Source: CAZJRQ01 sp964548535 (GTDB taxonomy: Bacteria; Bacillota; Clostridia; Oscillospirales; Ruminococcaceae). Taken from it: a stretch of 27,036 bases of DNA. Within the stretch, counting starts at the first letter, position 1; every line of letters begins with the position of its first letter. The stretch is from positions 1-27,036 of the forward strand of contig CAZJRQ010000031.1 of the NCBI GenBank assembly GCA_964548535.1, read 5' to 3'. Position numbers and translations under genes: made by a program. The notes under the pieces are model-generated. The model ran no database searches. It saw only the letters and a program-made list of their open reading frames with translations, and had not been told where the DNA came from. Below are positions 6,057 to 13,775 of the stretch, piece after piece.

Positions 6057-8933
6057 ATGACAAGAGGTTCAACATGGGGAAAATGGGATTTTCATATCCA
6101 CACACCCTACTCTATTCTAAATAATCAATTCGGTTTTGATCCGTTTGATTCACAAGACGATTATCACGAGAAGCAATTCGATGAGTATGTTAAATATCTG
6201 TTTAATAAAGCGATTGAAAATGGTATAGTCGCTATAGGCATTACTGACTATTTTATGATTGATGGATATAAAAGAATTAAGGAAAAATATCTTGATTGTC
6301 CTGAAAAGTTAGAGGAATGCTTTCCTGATGAAGAGATTCGAGCAAAAGTAAAGAAAATATTTGTGTTTCCAAACATAGAATTAAGACTAAACACTTTTGT
6401 TGGCGCTAAGGCAAGTTCTGTTAATTATCATGTTATCTTTTCAAATGAAGTATCGATAACTGACATTGAAAATAATTTTCTTGATGCCCTTAAAATCGAG
6501 TTTAATCCACAAGATAAAAGAAACATGAACAAATACAATATAGAATGCTTTGGAAAAGAAATCATCAAACAAAACAATGAGAGCGGTAATCCTTTGTTGG
6601 TTGGATTAAAACATATTACACTTAGTTATGATTCAATACTTAAAGTATTAAGCAATCCTATCTTTGAAAAAAAGCATCTTATAGCTGTTCCTGTAGATGA
6701 AGATTTATCTAAAATTGATTGGAACGGAAGAGATTATACCACTCGAAAAATTATTTATAGACAAAGTCACTGCTATATGACATCAAACACTAAGACTCGT
6801 GACTGGGCACTTGCAATTAATGATGATGAGCAGAGCCGTATCGAAGAATTTGGTTCTTTAAAGCCATGCATATGGGGTTCAGACGCACACAGTTACGAAA
6901 GAATGTTTACTCCGAATGATGAACGCTATTGCTGGGTTAAATCTCAGCCTACTTTTGAAGGCTTGTTGCAGATATTGTATGAGCCAGCCACCAGAGTATC
7001 AATAGGAAAAACCATTCCTGCATCGAAAGATCAGCATCAATTAATACAAAGCATTCAGTTTAATAATACAGACTTTCCAAATACCCCTATTGGTTTCAAC
7101 GACTCGCTTGTTTGCATTATCGGTGGAAAATCCACTGGAAAATCTTTGCTGTTAAGAAATATCGCATATGCAATTGATCCTCAGTATGCAAAGAAGCAAG
7201 AAGCTATTGTTGGCAATCTGAAACCTATTAAAGAGGGAAACGCCACTATTCTTTGGCAAGATGGAACTAAAGAGGCAAGAAAAATAGTATATATACCCCA
7301 AACATATCTGAACAGAACAATAGATGATCCTGAAAAAACAACAGAAATAGATAGTATTATTGCTGATGTGCTGCTTCAAGAACCTGAAATTAGTAAAGCT
7401 TATGAAGAACTACAAAACACACTTAATGTAATCAAGGGAAAGGTTTTTACTGATATCACAATTTTTGAGGATATTCAGAAACAATTGCGTGACATAAGAA
7501 AACTTCTTTTGGAAGACGGTAAATCAACAACATTTGTTGCAACAATTGAAAGCTTAGAAAAGCAACGAATGGAGCTGGCTGATAAAATAGATATTACGCA
7601 AGATGATATCAACAAATACACCAGCTTAAAGGAAAAGATTGAAGGCTTGAAGAGAAAGAGAGAAGATTGTTCTTCTGAAAATAATCTTATTGATACCATA
7701 CAAACCCCGGTGATATTCTTCCACGATCTCAGTCCACATAATAATTCTGATTCTTCCGAACAAATCCGTGCGCAACTAAGAACAAGAGCCAAATTGGTTA
7801 AACAAATCGAGGACTTTATACTTAAATATAATCCGGAACTTGCCAAATTGTGGGAAGAAGAGAAACAAAGAATTAAAGGAACAAACACTTATGAGATTAA
7901 TTCAATATCAGATGAATTATCTTCATTGATTCCTGAGTTTGAGAGACTTAAGCAAAAGGTTGAACAGAATGAACAATTGAAAAAAATAGCAGAACAAATC
8001 ACAACTGAAAAATCAAAACTCAAGATATCGCAAGAACGAGAAGCTAAGGAACAAGAACTAATCAATGAGTTAGAAAAGAAGAGAAATGAAATTAATCAAT
8101 CTCATATAGATTATCATCAGGCGTATTTGACGTATTGTAAAGTGGTTAATAAAATAGGCGTTTCAAAAAGCACCAGCCTATCCTTTGATGCTAAAACGGA
8201 ATGGAGAAAAAAAGCATTTACTGATTTTATATATGATGCCTTAGATAACAGGTATTTTACGACGTTCAATTCATCACATGAATATCTAATTACTGATCCG
8301 AAAGAAGTGAACTATGATAACAGTCTTCTGATGGATATTTGGGATGCTCTTTTAGGAAAAGTCAAGTATGGTGAATTGCATTTAAAAAGTTCGTACACAT
8401 TGAAAGGTGCATTGCAACGACTATTTGATGATTGGTATAACATCCATTATACTGTTACGAGCGGTAATGATACAATTTCAGATATGTCGCCAGGCAAAAA
8501 AGCGTTAGCTTTATTGGAATTGCTCATAAGTCTTAAAGACACTCAGTGTCCAATACTGATAGATCAACCCGAGGATGATTTAGATAATCGTTCTATATAC
8601 AATGAACTGGTTAGATTTATTAAAGAGAAGAAATGTGAACGACAGATAATTGTTGTCACGCATAATGCCAATGTTGTACTTGGTGCAGATGCAGAACAAG
8701 TTATCGTTGCAAATCAAGCAGGAAATGATACACCAAACAATGATAATTTGAGGTTTGAATATCGAAGTGGTGCTATTGAGGATAATGACTGCGAAATAGA
8801 TAATTGTGGTATCGAAAGACATGGAATACTAAGTCGAAAAGGAATTCAGACGCAGATATGTGATATTCTTGAAGGTGGCAAGCCTGCACTTGAATTAAGG
8901 CGGAACAAATATACAAGCAATCATAATGTGTAA
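6057..8933 (+). CDS. PHP-domain SMC/ABC-like ATPase (TrlF-like)
   Basis: The 958-aa protein has two enzymatic parts. The N-terminal PHP phosphoesterase domain (about 1-320) keeps the metal-binding motifs: HIH (His13, His15), TD (Asp64), IE (Glu108), His125 and SDAH (Asp276, His278). The second part is an SMC/RecF-like ATPase. Its Walker A GGKSTGKS is at 356-363, with a long coiled coil (about 430-700). A signature-like MSPGKKA lies near 808-815, Walker B ILIDQPEDDLD near 833-842, and a His switch VVTHNAN near 866. This layout matches proteins annotated as TrlF-family AAA-like ATPases. It is the last gene of the defence operon, 28 bases after the nuclease, with AGGTGA before the ATG. I infer an ATP-gated nuclease or phosphodiesterase that senses invading DNA ends or complexes. 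Its substrate cannot be read from sequence. Confidence 0.85.
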   Translation: MTRGSTWGKWDFHIHTPYSILNNQFGFDPFDSQDDYHEKQFDEYVKYLFNKAIENGIVAIGITDYFMIDGYKRIKEKYLDCPEKLEECFPDEEIRAKVKKIFVFPNIELRLNTFVGAKASSVNYHVIFSNEVSITDIENNFLDALKIEFNPQDKRNMNKYNIECFGKEIIKQNNESGNPLLVGLKHITLSYDSILKVLSNPIFEKKHLIAVPVDEDLSKIDWNGRDYTTRKIIYRQSHCYMTSNTKTRDWALAINDDEQSRIEEFGSLKPCIWGSDAHSYERMFTPNDERYCWVKSQPTFEGLLQILYEPATRVSIGKTIPASKDQHQLIQSIQFNNTDFPNTPIGFNDSLVCIIGGKSTGKSLLLRNIAYAIDPQYAKKQEAIVGNLKPIKEGNATILWQDGTKEARKIVYIPQTYLNRTIDDPEKTTEIDSIIADVLLQEPEISKAYEELQNTLNVIKGKVFTDITIFEDIQKQLRDIRKLLLEDGKSTTFVATIESLEKQRMELADKIDITQDDINKYTSLKEKIEGLKRKREDCSSENNLIDTIQTPVIFFHDLSPHNNSDSSEQIRAQLRTRAKLVKQIEDFILKYNPELAKLWEEEKQRIKGTNTYEINSISDELSSLIPEFERLKQKVEQNEQLKKIAEQITTEKSKLKISQEREAKEQELINELEKKRNEINQSHIDYHQAYLTYCKVVNKIGVSKSTSLSFDAKTEWRKKAFTDFIYDALDNRYFTTFNSSHEYLITDPKEVNYDNSLLMDIWDALLGKVKYGELHLKSSYTLKGALQRLFDDWYNIHYTVTSGNDTISDMSPGKKALALLELLISLKDTQCPILIDQPEDDLDNRSIYNELVRFIKEKKCERQIIVVTHNANVVLGADAEQVIVANQAGNDTPNNDNLRFEYRSGAIEDNDCEIDNCGIERHGILSRKGIQTQICDILEGGKPALELRRNKYTSNHNV

Positions 8934-9105
8934 TTATTCCATTTATCGCCTAAAAGTCGCTTTCAATTTTCCATTAATAATTGTATTCTATTAGATTTTA
9001 GCCTATTGGCACACCTGATTTCCGTTCCGCATAAGTCGTTATCGGTATTATGGAATGTTCCACAACAGGCAGATACCCCAAAGGTACACACTAACCGTAA
9101 GCGTT

Positions 9106-9135
9106 CTCTCTGAGCTTTCAGAGAGGGAGCTTTTT
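9106..9135 (+). terminator. Candidate terminator of the defence operon
   Basis: A perfect eight-base stem CTCTCTGA (9106-9113) / TCAGAGAG (9118-9125) with a GCTT loop is followed by GGAGC and six T. The T-run is four to five bases from the stem, so efficiency is uncertain. The 172 bases between the ATPase stop and this stem, and the 66 bases from it to the resolvase stop, hold no gene I can support. Confidence 0.55.
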
Positions 9136-9201
9136 TCATCGGTTAGTTTTCCGCTCCGCAGCGGTGGACGGCTCTGAGGGGCATTTCCGTTCGCCTGACG
9201 G

Positions 9202-9795
9202 TCAAGCTGAGGTCGGCTCGGCAATGCCGTGACTGAGTTCATACTCACGCACACGGCGGTAAAAGGTATTTGCCGACATATCCATTCTCCGCATAAAGTC
9301 CCTGCCAGTGATATTCTTCGACTTCCATTCCCCATAGAGCTGCCCGAACCTCGTCCAGTCGGTGGGGAGAGGTTTCCGTCCCGTGTACTTGCCCTGAGCC
9401 TTAGCGATCTCGATACCCTCACGCTGTCGCTGTTTGAGCTGCTCACGCTCTAACTGTGAGAGGGCTGCGAACACGGTCAACATGAATTTGCCCGTAGGCG
9501 TGTCGGTGTCGATCTTCTCCTTGTGGCTGATGAGGGTAACACCCTTGTCATTGAGCGTGTCGATGATGTTCAGCAAGTCCTTTGTGGAGCGTCCCAGACG
9601 GCTGATGCTCTCTACATACAGGGTATCGCCCTCACGCACATAGTCAAGCATAGCCCTGAGCTGAGGACGGTCGGTGTTCGCTCCTGACAGCTTCTCGGAA
9701 AAGATGCGGTCAACCTTGTAGTTGCCCATGATTTCCTGCTGTCTTGCTGTTTCCTGATGCTCCGTAGATACACGGATATATCCAATCTTACTCAT
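9202..9795 (-). CDS. Small serine recombinase (resolvase/invertase family)
   Basis: The 197-aa protein has the full resolvase catalytic domain: GYIRVSTEHQ with the nucleophile serine in YIRVS, then SGANTDRPQL, SRLGRSTKDLL (catalytic arginines) and LSQLEREQLKQRQREGI at the dimer helix. A short C-terminal HTH (NITGRDFMRRMDMSANTFYRRVREYE) binds DNA. Its length is typical of a resolvase and too short for a self-sufficient integrase. The start is ATG 9795, with AAAGGA upstream and only 18 bases after the relaxase stop, so it is the third gene of the mob operon. I infer a role in resolving multimers or circular dimers of the element. Integration is better assigned to the large recombinase at the right end. 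Confidence 0.9.
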   Translation of the reverse strand: MSKIGYIRVSTEHQETARQQEIMGNYKVDRIFSEKLSGANTDRPQLRAMLDYVREGDTLYVESISRLGRSTKDLLNIIDTLNDKGVTLISHKEKIDTDTPTGKFMLTVFAALSQLEREQLKQRQREGIEIAKAQGKYTGRKPLPTDWTRFGQLYGEWKSKNITGRDFMRRMDMSANTFYRRVREYELSHGIAEPTSA

Positions 9796-9813
9796 AAATC
9801 TGTGTCCTTTCTG

Positions 9814-11505
9814 TTATTCGAGATAGTCTTTCTTTTTCTGCTGAGAGCGTTTTCTCTCCTGATACTGCCTGTTACGCTCCTGCTGACGCTGATCGTCAAG
9901 ATACTTTCGTACCTGACGAGAGTACTGCGATGCCGCCGCCTTTCTTCTGAGAAAAGCATTATGCTCAGGCACCAGAGCATTGTATTTCTTTTTCAGCTTG
10001 GCAGACATCGCCTGTAGGTCGCTCAGTTTCGGTGGCTTGCCCTTGATGTAATAAGGCTTGATATGCTCGGCAATATACTTGTCGGCTTCTTCAAATGCGT
10101 CGATAGCGGCAGCATTCTTCTTGCGGAAACTCTTTTGTGTAAATGCCGAACGCTCCTGATACTCCTTGTATGTAGCATAGTTCTGAGAATGCTGTATCAT
10201 CATATTGATGAGCTTTTCAATCGGCTTGATCTTGGCGTTCAGCTCGGCAAGCTCGTCCGTGTGGTCATCAGGGTGTTTGAAATTCCAGAAGAAGCCCTTG
10301 AGATCGTCAAGCGATGTGATTCCGCCAGCTTCAAGGTCAGCGATCATCTTATCGCAATCACGCATACCCCTAATCTCTGCCCATACATCTTCTTTCTTTT
10401 CAGGTGCTTTACTCTCCGTAGGTGTGGGCTGTGGTGTCGGGGCAGACGGTTCAGGCTTCGGCTCGGCGGGCTTGGAAGCAGATGCGTTAAGCATATCAAG
10501 CTGTGCCTGCCGTCTTGCTCGTCGGGCTGCAAAGAACTTCTCAACCTGTTCCGCCGCAGCTTTTCTCTTTGCGGTTTCACTCGTTTCGGTGATAGTTTCA
10601 GGCTCGGCAGATTGTTTCGGCTTTGTCGGTGCGTTAACTGCCTGTGTCTGCTTAGGCTCAGGCTTAGGAACAGCAACAGGCTTCGGCGGTTCGATAAGCA
10701 TATCGGGAGTGACATTCGCCGCTGACAGCTTTTCTTGTATCTCTGCTATCTGCTCGGTGATACGTTCGGGGGTGAAGTCTGCGCCCAGAGTGTCGGCTCT
10801 TGTAAACTTCTGTTGACCGTCACCTGATAGTCTGAATTTCAACTTGACCTTATTGCTCGGCTTATACACATATTCAATACCGCACTCACTGCACTTTTCA
10901 AGAAAGTCCTTGAAGTCATGGCTGTAAAGCATGACCTCTGCAATACGGACACGGAGCTTTTCTTTCCACGACTTGCCCTCTTTCTGCATATCCCTCTCAA
11001 AGTGAGATACCCCATGTCCCTTTTCAGGCTCGGAGATAACAGATATGCCGTGTTCGGTGCATATCTCGTCCGATAATTGCCTGAGTTCTGCCCAAGCACG
11101 TTCAGTCTTTTTACCCTGATTATGCTCGGTGGTGAAGCTCAGTCCGTTATACAGATTGGTATTATTGAAGATGATGTGTGTATGGATATGCTGGCGGTCG
11201 CTGTGAACGGCAAGCACATACTGATAATCACCTTTAAGATAGCGGTCACAAAGTTCTTCACCGATCTGCATAGCCTGTTCGGGTGTGACTTCACCAGGGG
11301 CAAAGCTCTGAATCATGTGGTAGGCAAGGATTTGTGTTCGTCCTGTTCCTCGGACTGTTCGGAAGTCCTCGCTTGCTCCTGCGCTGTCGGCTCGGCAAGC
11401 ATAAGAGCTGACATATAAACCGTCGATGGTCTTATCTCCGTTTGTGATGTAAGCGATCGCTGCGCTGACTGTTGCTCTGATCGTATGGATAGAAGTGTAT
11501 GCCAA
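9814..11505 (-). CDS. Relaxase, MOBP type (MobA/VirD2-like)
   Basis: The 563-aa relaxase would nick the element's oriT and lead the strand into a recipient through a helper secretion system. The N-terminal domain (1-160) has the likely nucleophile Tyr19 in AIAYITNGDKT, His63 in AYHMIQSF, and the metal triad HIHTH (His106, His108, His110) followed by IIFNNTN. Residues 270-370 are a Pro/Ala/Lys linker, and the C-terminus is basic and coiled (QERNRQYQERKRSQQKKK). The start is TTG at 11505: an in-frame TGA lies two codons upstream, and any later Met would remove Tyr19. This puts the start 193 bases inside the MobC gene, in another frame, so translation is probably coupled. GC is higher than in the surrounding ICE. 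Confidence 0.9.
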   Translation of the reverse strand: MAYTSIHTIRATVSAAIAYITNGDKTIDGLYVSSYACRADSAGASEDFRTVRGTGRTQILAYHMIQSFAPGEVTPEQAMQIGEELCDRYLKGDYQYVLAVHSDRQHIHTHIIFNNTNLYNGLSFTTEHNQGKKTERAWAELRQLSDEICTEHGISVISEPEKGHGVSHFERDMQKEGKSWKEKLRVRIAEVMLYSHDFKDFLEKCSECGIEYVYKPSNKVKLKFRLSGDGQQKFTRADTLGADFTPERITEQIAEIQEKLSAANVTPDMLIEPPKPVAVPKPEPKQTQAVNAPTKPKQSAEPETITETSETAKRKAAAEQVEKFFAARRARRQAQLDMLNASASKPAEPKPEPSAPTPQPTPTESKAPEKKEDVWAEIRGMRDCDKMIADLEAGGITSLDDLKGFFWNFKHPDDHTDELAELNAKIKPIEKLINMMIQHSQNYATYKEYQERSAFTQKSFRKKNAAAIDAFEEADKYIAEHIKPYYIKGKPPKLSDLQAMSAKLKKKYNALVPEHNAFLRRKAAASQYSRQVRKYLDDQRQQERNRQYQERKRSQQKKKDYLE

Positions 11506-11978
11506 ATTTCATTAACCCCTCTCTTTATCTCGGTAATATCCTCGGCATAGATGTGACCTGTGCTGTAAAGTCGGACAAGTATCTGATTGATGTTCGCTCC
11601 TATGCGTTTCATCAGGCGATTGGTTTCAGCGATTTCGGTGCGGTCGGGAGTGAGATTAACCCTCGCCCGAACGCAGTCACGGATATACTCTGTTTTGTTC
11701 TTGTACCCGTACTGCTCACACCTTGCTAAGATGTCCTGCATTTCTGATTCCGTGAACCTCACATTAAGAGTGTAGGACTTCTTCTCCCTCTTGCGTTTCA
11801 GGTACTTGCGTTCATCGTCGGTAAGCTCGTCCTCAGACTTGTGTGCAAGGGTATCGTTAAGCTCGGCAGCAACCTCTTTGTCCAAAGCATTGTTGATAGC
11901 TCCCTCATAGGTCATGCCCTCGAACTCCATAACCTTGTGTTTGGGCGGTCTGCCTCTCTTGCGTTTTGTATTTTCCAT
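11313..11978 (-). CDS. MobC-like mobilization protein
   Basis: The 221-aa protein is a relaxosome accessory factor. It begins with a basic AT-hook-like stretch (KRKRGRPPKHK). The middle carries the ribbon-helix-helix-like MobC pattern YTLNVRFTESEMQDILARCE, then YKNKTEYIRDCV, followed by the conserved NRLMKRIGANINQILVRLY. This part binds oriT and helps load the relaxase. The last 64 residues (Gln/Ser/Glu-rich) overlap the relaxase N-terminus in another frame and look like unconstrained translation. The start ATG 11978 has AAAGGAG upstream. It is the first gene of the mobC-relaxase-resolvase operon, directly beside the hairpin-rich region at 12001-12330. Confidence 0.85.
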   Translation of the reverse strand: MENTKRKRGRPPKHKVMEFEGMTYEGAINNALDKEVAAELNDTLAHKSEDELTDDERKYLKRKREKKSYTLNVRFTESEMQDILARCEQYGYKNKTEYIRDCVRARVNLTPDRTEIAETNRLMKRIGANINQILVRLYSTGHIYAEDITEIKRGVNEIWHTLLSIRSEQQSAQRSLTSQTEIRPSTVYMSALMLAEPTAQEQARTSEQSEEQDEHKSLPTT

Positions 11979-12000
11979 AGTGGAACTCCTTTCTTTTACT

Positions 12001-12330
12001 CAATCGGCGTTAGCCGATTTCTCTTTGTCTGCTCCGCAGACTTCGGGGCTTGGGGTGTCCCCAACAAGCATTTGGTATTTTCGCTCGCTGTGCGGCGCAA
12101 AATACAATGCTTGTTATTTTTGTTGCGCTGTAGCGCATATTTCTCGCCTGTGGGATTTGCATATCACGCAGGCTTTCGATGCTCCGTCAGCGAATTTGGA
12201 GCTATGCGACTTCAATCTCCGCCGCATTGGTCGGCGGTCATACTCGCTCACGCTCCTGCGTGATGCACTCAATTATCATCGGTGTCAATATTCTAAACTG
12301 GTTCGGCGCAGTTATTGCGCAGTCTGGGCG
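12001..12330. other. Hairpin-rich noncoding region, candidate oriT of the IME
   Basis: This stretch between the divergent mob operon and hydrolase gene has no credible gene. It is packed with inverted repeats: AATCGGC/GCCGATT (12002-12019), GTCTGC/GCAGAC (12027-12041), TTGGGG/CCCCAA (12050-12064), and a long stem AACAAGCATT..GTATTTT / AAAATAC..AATGCTTGTT (12063-12115). Further along are GCTCC/GGAGC near 12181-12201, CCGCCG/CGGCGG (12219-12237), TCACGC/GCGTGA (12248-12263) and GCGCA/TGCGC near 12306-12320. An origin of transfer usually lies next to mobC and contains such repeats beside the nick site. I infer that the nick lies in or near 12050-12115. The exact base is unknown. Confidence 0.55.
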
Positions 12331-12350
12331 GCAGTTTGATGAAAGTGGGG

Positions 12351-12408
12351 TTGCTTTTTCGGGGACGATGTAGTATAATGTAGAAGTGAGGGTAAGCACT
12401 CGGCTTAC
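12351..12408 (+). promoter_or_regulatory. Promoter and operator-like hairpin for the hydrolase gene
   Basis: TTGCTT (12351-12356) and TATAAT (12374-12379) are 17 bases apart. Just downstream, in the leader, is the inverted repeat GTAAGC (12392-12397) / GCTTAC (12403-12408) with a five-base loop, positioned to act as an operator or mRNA hairpin. AAGGGG lies before the ATG at 12442. Confidence 0.65.
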
Positions 12409-12441
12409 TCGTGTAAATCGTAATTTATAAGGGGTACTCTA

Positions 12442-13536
12442 ATGAAGAAAGCAATAAAGATGACAGGACGAATATTGCTGATTTTACTGATATTACTTCT
12501 TCTGTTCACTCTGGTCACATTCATCATTCATAGAGTTAAGACATATCAGGAAATATCACTGCTCAAAGAGAAGGACTATTACAATCCCGTGTCAGTCGGA
12601 GACTATTCGCTGAATGTTGCGAAATTCGGCAGCGAAAACGGCAGGCACACGCTCGTGTCGCTTGCGGGACTTGGTATGGGAGATTATTCCGTAGCCGAAC
12701 GGCAGATGACATCACTCCTTGAAAAGGATAACATGGTCGTATTTATTGACCGAGCAGGTTACGGTTTCAGCGATGACACCGATCATGAGATGACAACAGA
12801 ATATATTGTCGAGGATTATCGCAAGGCACTGCAAAATGCGGGCATCAAGGCACCGTATATCCTCATGCCGCATTCCATTGGCGGAGCTTATGCCAATTAC
12901 TGGTCAAGCAAATATCCCGATGAGATCGAAGCAGTCGTTTTTGTTGATGGCTCACAGCTCAGTGAAAATGCGTTTGATGACGAGCCTGAAAGCACAGTCG
13001 GTTTCAGTGATAAAGCATTGGTATTTCTTGCAAAGCTCGGTTTCAGCAGATATGCGCTCAGACAAAACTATTATCTTCTGCCGGACAATTATTCCGAGGA
13101 AGAACAGCGCCTATGTGATGCGCTTGAACTGATGACAGAGGATTCGATTGCGCCGGTATCGGAAAGCAGTCTGCTGTCACAAAACCGTCAGACCGGATGG
13201 GACAGCATTATTACAAATGATGTTCCAAAGCTGTATATTTGTGCAAGCTATGGATATCAAACAAAAGAAGAATTTCGTGATTATTTGAACTGGTTCTCTG
13301 CTCTGAAAACAAAGAACCATCTGAAAGCTCCTGAAAGTGCAGGAATATCTGATGAAAAAATACAGGAACAGTTAGAACAAACAGAAAAACTGAGACAGGA
13401 GATCATCTATCCCTATGCCGAGAAAATGGGAAACTGTGAAGTCGTCCTGCTGGGCGGCGATCATATGATCTATGAGCAGAAGCCGGAAGAATGCGGTGAG
13501 ATCATCAAGTCATTTATTGATGGATTAGACAGCTGA
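12442..13536 (+). CDS. Membrane-anchored alpha/beta hydrolase
   Basis: The 364-aa protein starts with a basic tip and one strong membrane segment (about 10-29), likely an uncleaved anchor with the catalytic domain outside. The hydrolase fold shows strand-turn VVFIDRAGYGFS (about 99-110), the nucleophile elbow PHSIGGAY with Ser145, strand AVVFVDGS (about 164-171), and the His at LLGGDHMIY (His341). The first Gly of the usual G-x-S-x-G elbow is Pro here, which some alpha/beta hydrolase families allow. The substrate is unknown. It has its own promoter and terminator and lies between the oriT region and the recombinase genes. It therefore looks like an independent cargo gene rather than part of mobilization. 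It could be an esterase, lipase or peptidase; there is no evidence for resistance or detoxification. Confidence 0.8.
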   Translation: MKKAIKMTGRILLILLILLLLFTLVTFIIHRVKTYQEISLLKEKDYYNPVSVGDYSLNVAKFGSENGRHTLVSLAGLGMGDYSVAERQMTSLLEKDNMVVFIDRAGYGFSDDTDHEMTTEYIVEDYRKALQNAGIKAPYILMPHSIGGAYANYWSSKYPDEIEAVVFVDGSQLSENAFDDEPESTVGFSDKALVFLAKLGFSRYALRQNYYLLPDNYSEEEQRLCDALELMTEDSIAPVSESSLLSQNRQTGWDSIITNDVPKLYICASYGYQTKEEFRDYLNWFSALKTKNHLKAPESAGISDEKIQEQLEQTEKLRQEIIYPYAEKMGNCEVVLLGGDHMIYEQKPEECGEIIKSFIDGLDS

Positions 13537-13591
13537 ATTCTGATTTATCTTAGCAACATCTTGCTACGATAACAAAACTGAATATCCTCAT

Positions 13592-13630
13592 AAGCTGTGT
13601 GAGCGTTTTCCGCTCCGCAGCTTTTTCTTT
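13592..13630 (+). terminator. Intrinsic terminator after the hydrolase gene
   Basis: The imperfect stem AAGCTG..GAGCG / CGCTC..CAGCTT with a TTTTC loop is followed by TTTCTTTT. The 16 bases TTTTCCGCTCCGCAGC inside it are identical to 9147-9162, on the other side of the mob region. Confidence 0.65.
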
Positions 13631-13694
13631 TCCCCGTAACAATGTGTCGAACTGGATAATGCAAGTGAAACAGAAAGTTTGAGCGCAATATCAA

Positions 13695-13724
13695 TAGACA
13701 TTGAACTGCGTTTCGCGCTATAAT
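13695..13724 (+). promoter_or_regulatory. Candidate promoter for the 117-aa gene
   Basis: TAGACA (13695-13700), an 18-base spacer and TATAAT (13719-13724) form a moderate promoter. The bases before the -10 (CGCGC) recur before the -10 of the recombinase promoter at 14539. From 13537 to 13775 only this promoter and the preceding terminator are seen. Confidence 0.5.
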
Positions 13725-13775
13725 ATTAGCATAGGGTATTATCCCTAAATCCAATAAAAATGTGAGGTGATGTGA

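Noticed and set aside
2188..8933. Defence operon as DISARM, BREX or a type I/III restriction system
   Set aside because: There is no helicase/translocase, no PglX/PglZ, no phospholipase-D-like gene and no specificity subunit. The methyltransferases are C5-cytosine type.
9030..9045. TTATCGGTA near 9034 as a binding site shared with the recombinase promoter
   Set aside because: Only nine bases match and there is no inverted partner; this is not above chance without a genome-wide count.
9229..12339. Several plus-strand open frames of 70-220 codons (for example 10063-10725 and 10205-10816) opposite the resolvase, relaxase and MobC, and into the hairpin region
   Set aside because: They lie antisense to genes with clear domains, have no ribosome sites, and show odd Leu/Arg/Cys or Ser/Ala-rich composition expected from antisense of GC-rich coding DNA.
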